This document shows, piece after piece, positions 63,110 through 64,000 of a stretch of 64,000 nucleotides of DNA. The stretch is from Candidatus Vondammii sp. HM_W22. Lineage in GTDB: Bacteria; Pseudomonadota; Gammaproteobacteria; Chromatiales; Chromatiaceae. The DNA lies in contig NZ_CP099567.1 in assembly GCF_022530855.2 (NCBI RefSeq), forward strand, positions 3,100,001 to 3,164,000. Reading direction: 5' to 3'. Made by a program: the position numbers and the translations under genes. The notes under the pieces were generated by a model. That model did no database searches, was not told where the DNA came from, and was given only the letters and a program-made list of their open reading frames with translations. The stretch's first letter is position 1. Each line of letters begins with the position of its first letter.

Positions 63110-64000
63110 TTAGTGAAACTGGAAACGGGTTGGCAGTGGTACTGCTTCACCCAATGCCATCACCTCACCACACGAGCATATTGAACAGATTGGCCTCTGC
63201 ATCGGGTACCAGAGATCACGAATGTACTTCTGATCGTCGGGGTTGGTGACTCGGAAACAGATAAAACTGCCGCATTGGGCAAGCACGGTTTCAGGCAACT
63301 CATGGGGACGCTGGCTGACCACCGCCAGGCCGACACCGTATTTTCGACCCTCTTTTAGCGATACGCTCCATGGAGCGCCGGGTTCCTTCATGCTGTGTAC
63401 CCTCTGCACGTGGGATATAGGCGTGAGCCTCCTCGCACACCAACAGAATCGGAAACTCCCGGTTATTGGGGTTCCAGTAGTTGAACTCAAAGGCCAGTCG
63501 CCCTATCTGGGCTGTTACCGTCGGTCTGACATCAAAAGGCACGGCACTGAGGTCGATTACCATGATCTACCGCCGAGGCTCTTTCAGGCCAACAAACTCC
63601 CGCAACAGATCAACCAAGGAATCGGATGACTTGCGCTTTTTTGGTTTAAACAGAAAATCGTAGCGGACATCATTGAAGCGACTCTGCATCTTGATCAGGG
63701 AGTCATCAAACTGGCCATAGAGCAGCCCCTTGACCTTGCCGAAATCAGTCACCTGTTCATTGGCCCGCCTGAACTGCTGAAACAGCTCGGAGAGAGAAAA
63801 ATAGACCGGGGAATCAATAGAGAGGTTGGCATTCTCCATCCCCTTATTGGCTTTGCGGCGCAGCACCAGTAGAACTTCCCGTAAAAAAGCCATCTGTGTG
63901 GAGGCTTTTTCATCGCTCCGGTCAATCAGCAGATCCACCAGCTCGCCATAGGTCAACAGCCAGTAGGGAATATCCGACTCCCTTGCGTCAATGCAGTGAT
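63110..64000 (-). pseudogene. HerA/DUF87-like ATP-binding protein, frameshifted and cut by window edge
   Basis: Minus-strand pieces join as a FtsK/HerA-type ATPase C-terminal half: HCIDARESDIPYWLLTYGEL at the window edge, VYFSLSELFQQFRRANEQVT, then VIDLSAVPFDVRPTVTAQIG. The Walker B-like part is FPILLVCEEAHAYIPRAEGT. Then KYGVGLAVVSQRPHELPETV, with the arginine-finger-like SQRP, and FICFRVTNPDDQKYIRDLWY. There is a TAG/stop near 63563 and a slip near 63370. The C-terminal CSICSCGEVMALGEAVPLPT closes at 63110. The Walker A lies beyond the window. In other bacteria such proteins pair with nuclease partners (NurA); none is seen here. Confidence 0.7.

Overview
The window looks like a chromosomal segment of a gammaproteobacterium related to sulfur-oxidising Chromatiales or Sedimenticola-type bacteria, possibly a host-associated lineage. 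This rests on the gene order (tlpA-aroQ-accB-accC-prmA-DUF3426 protein-dusB-fis-purH-purD; lptD-surA-pdxA-apaG-apaH; lgt-thyA-folA), on codon style, and on a c553-type cytochrome, a CxxCP-type Fnr-like regulator and a NifX-like protein. No rRNA, tRNA or CRISPR array was seen. The taxonomic placement is inference.

Layout. 1-3.4 kb: the end of a TlpA-like gene, then a decayed insert (hybrid sensor kinase remnant, efflux adaptor remnant, ISL3 transposase remnant). 3.7-13.4 kb: biosynthetic core with aroQ, accBC, purH, an lpxA-like gene and purD; prmA and dusB in this run are broken although fis is intact. 13.4-15.5 kb: a miniature inverted-repeat element (MITE-A), a PilJ-domain pseudogene and a GlsB-type membrane protein. 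15.5-27.4 kb: envelope and nucleotide genes (amgK, lptD, surA, pdxA, a gnnB/gnnA-like pair, apaG, yjdF-like, apaH, folA). 27.4-29.4 kb: a short unannotated transcription unit between folA and thyA, then thyA and lgt. 29.4-38 kb: a small exported protein, an XRE regulator, an RlmI-like methyltransferase, an RND efflux pair, a P-loop ATPase and metA. 38.1-41 kb: an IS5-family copy, waaA, an IS30 deletion relic. 41-49 kb: comEA-like, pcm-like, a TPP riboswitch with thiC, dgt, rapA, cytochrome c553. 49.5-51.1 kb: a copper-chaperone cluster in decay. 51.1-55.9 kb: a stack of nested mobile elements. 56-64 kb: an Fnr-like regulator, a frameshifted DUF6858-type gene, a NifX-like gene, a patatin lipoprotein, a GlcG/HbpS-like protein, a second MITE (MITE-B), ispG, argG and a broken HerA-like ATPase.

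How the genes work together. Many genes serve the outer membrane: LptD and SurA (LPS export and OMP folding), WaaA (Kdo transfer), an LpxA-like acyltransferase and a GnnA/GnnB-like pair that could supply a 3-amino sugar nucleotide to it. Others cover core metabolism: fatty acid initiation, purines, shikimate, folate/dTMP, thiamine, isoprenoids, methionine, arginine. Two FNR-type palindromes, one before the cytochrome and one before the DUF6858/NifX-like pair, suggest an oxygen- or redox-responsive regulon.

The strongest leads are: (a) nested insertions at 51.1-54.7 kb whose order can be read from intact target-site duplications; (b) MITE-A, whose boundaries are set by an empty site in a paralogous IS copy; (c) MITE-B, which shares its termini with a nearby IS5-family element; (d) a roughly 190-nt transcription unit at 27.4-27.65 kb with a consensus promoter and terminator; (e) the FNR-box modules; (f) the inferred 2,3-diaminoglucose lipid A route. 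Many genes are broken. Some breaks are one-base homopolymer indels and could be sequencing errors, but internal deletions, nonsense codons and lost catalytic residues in the same genes show that real decay is also present.
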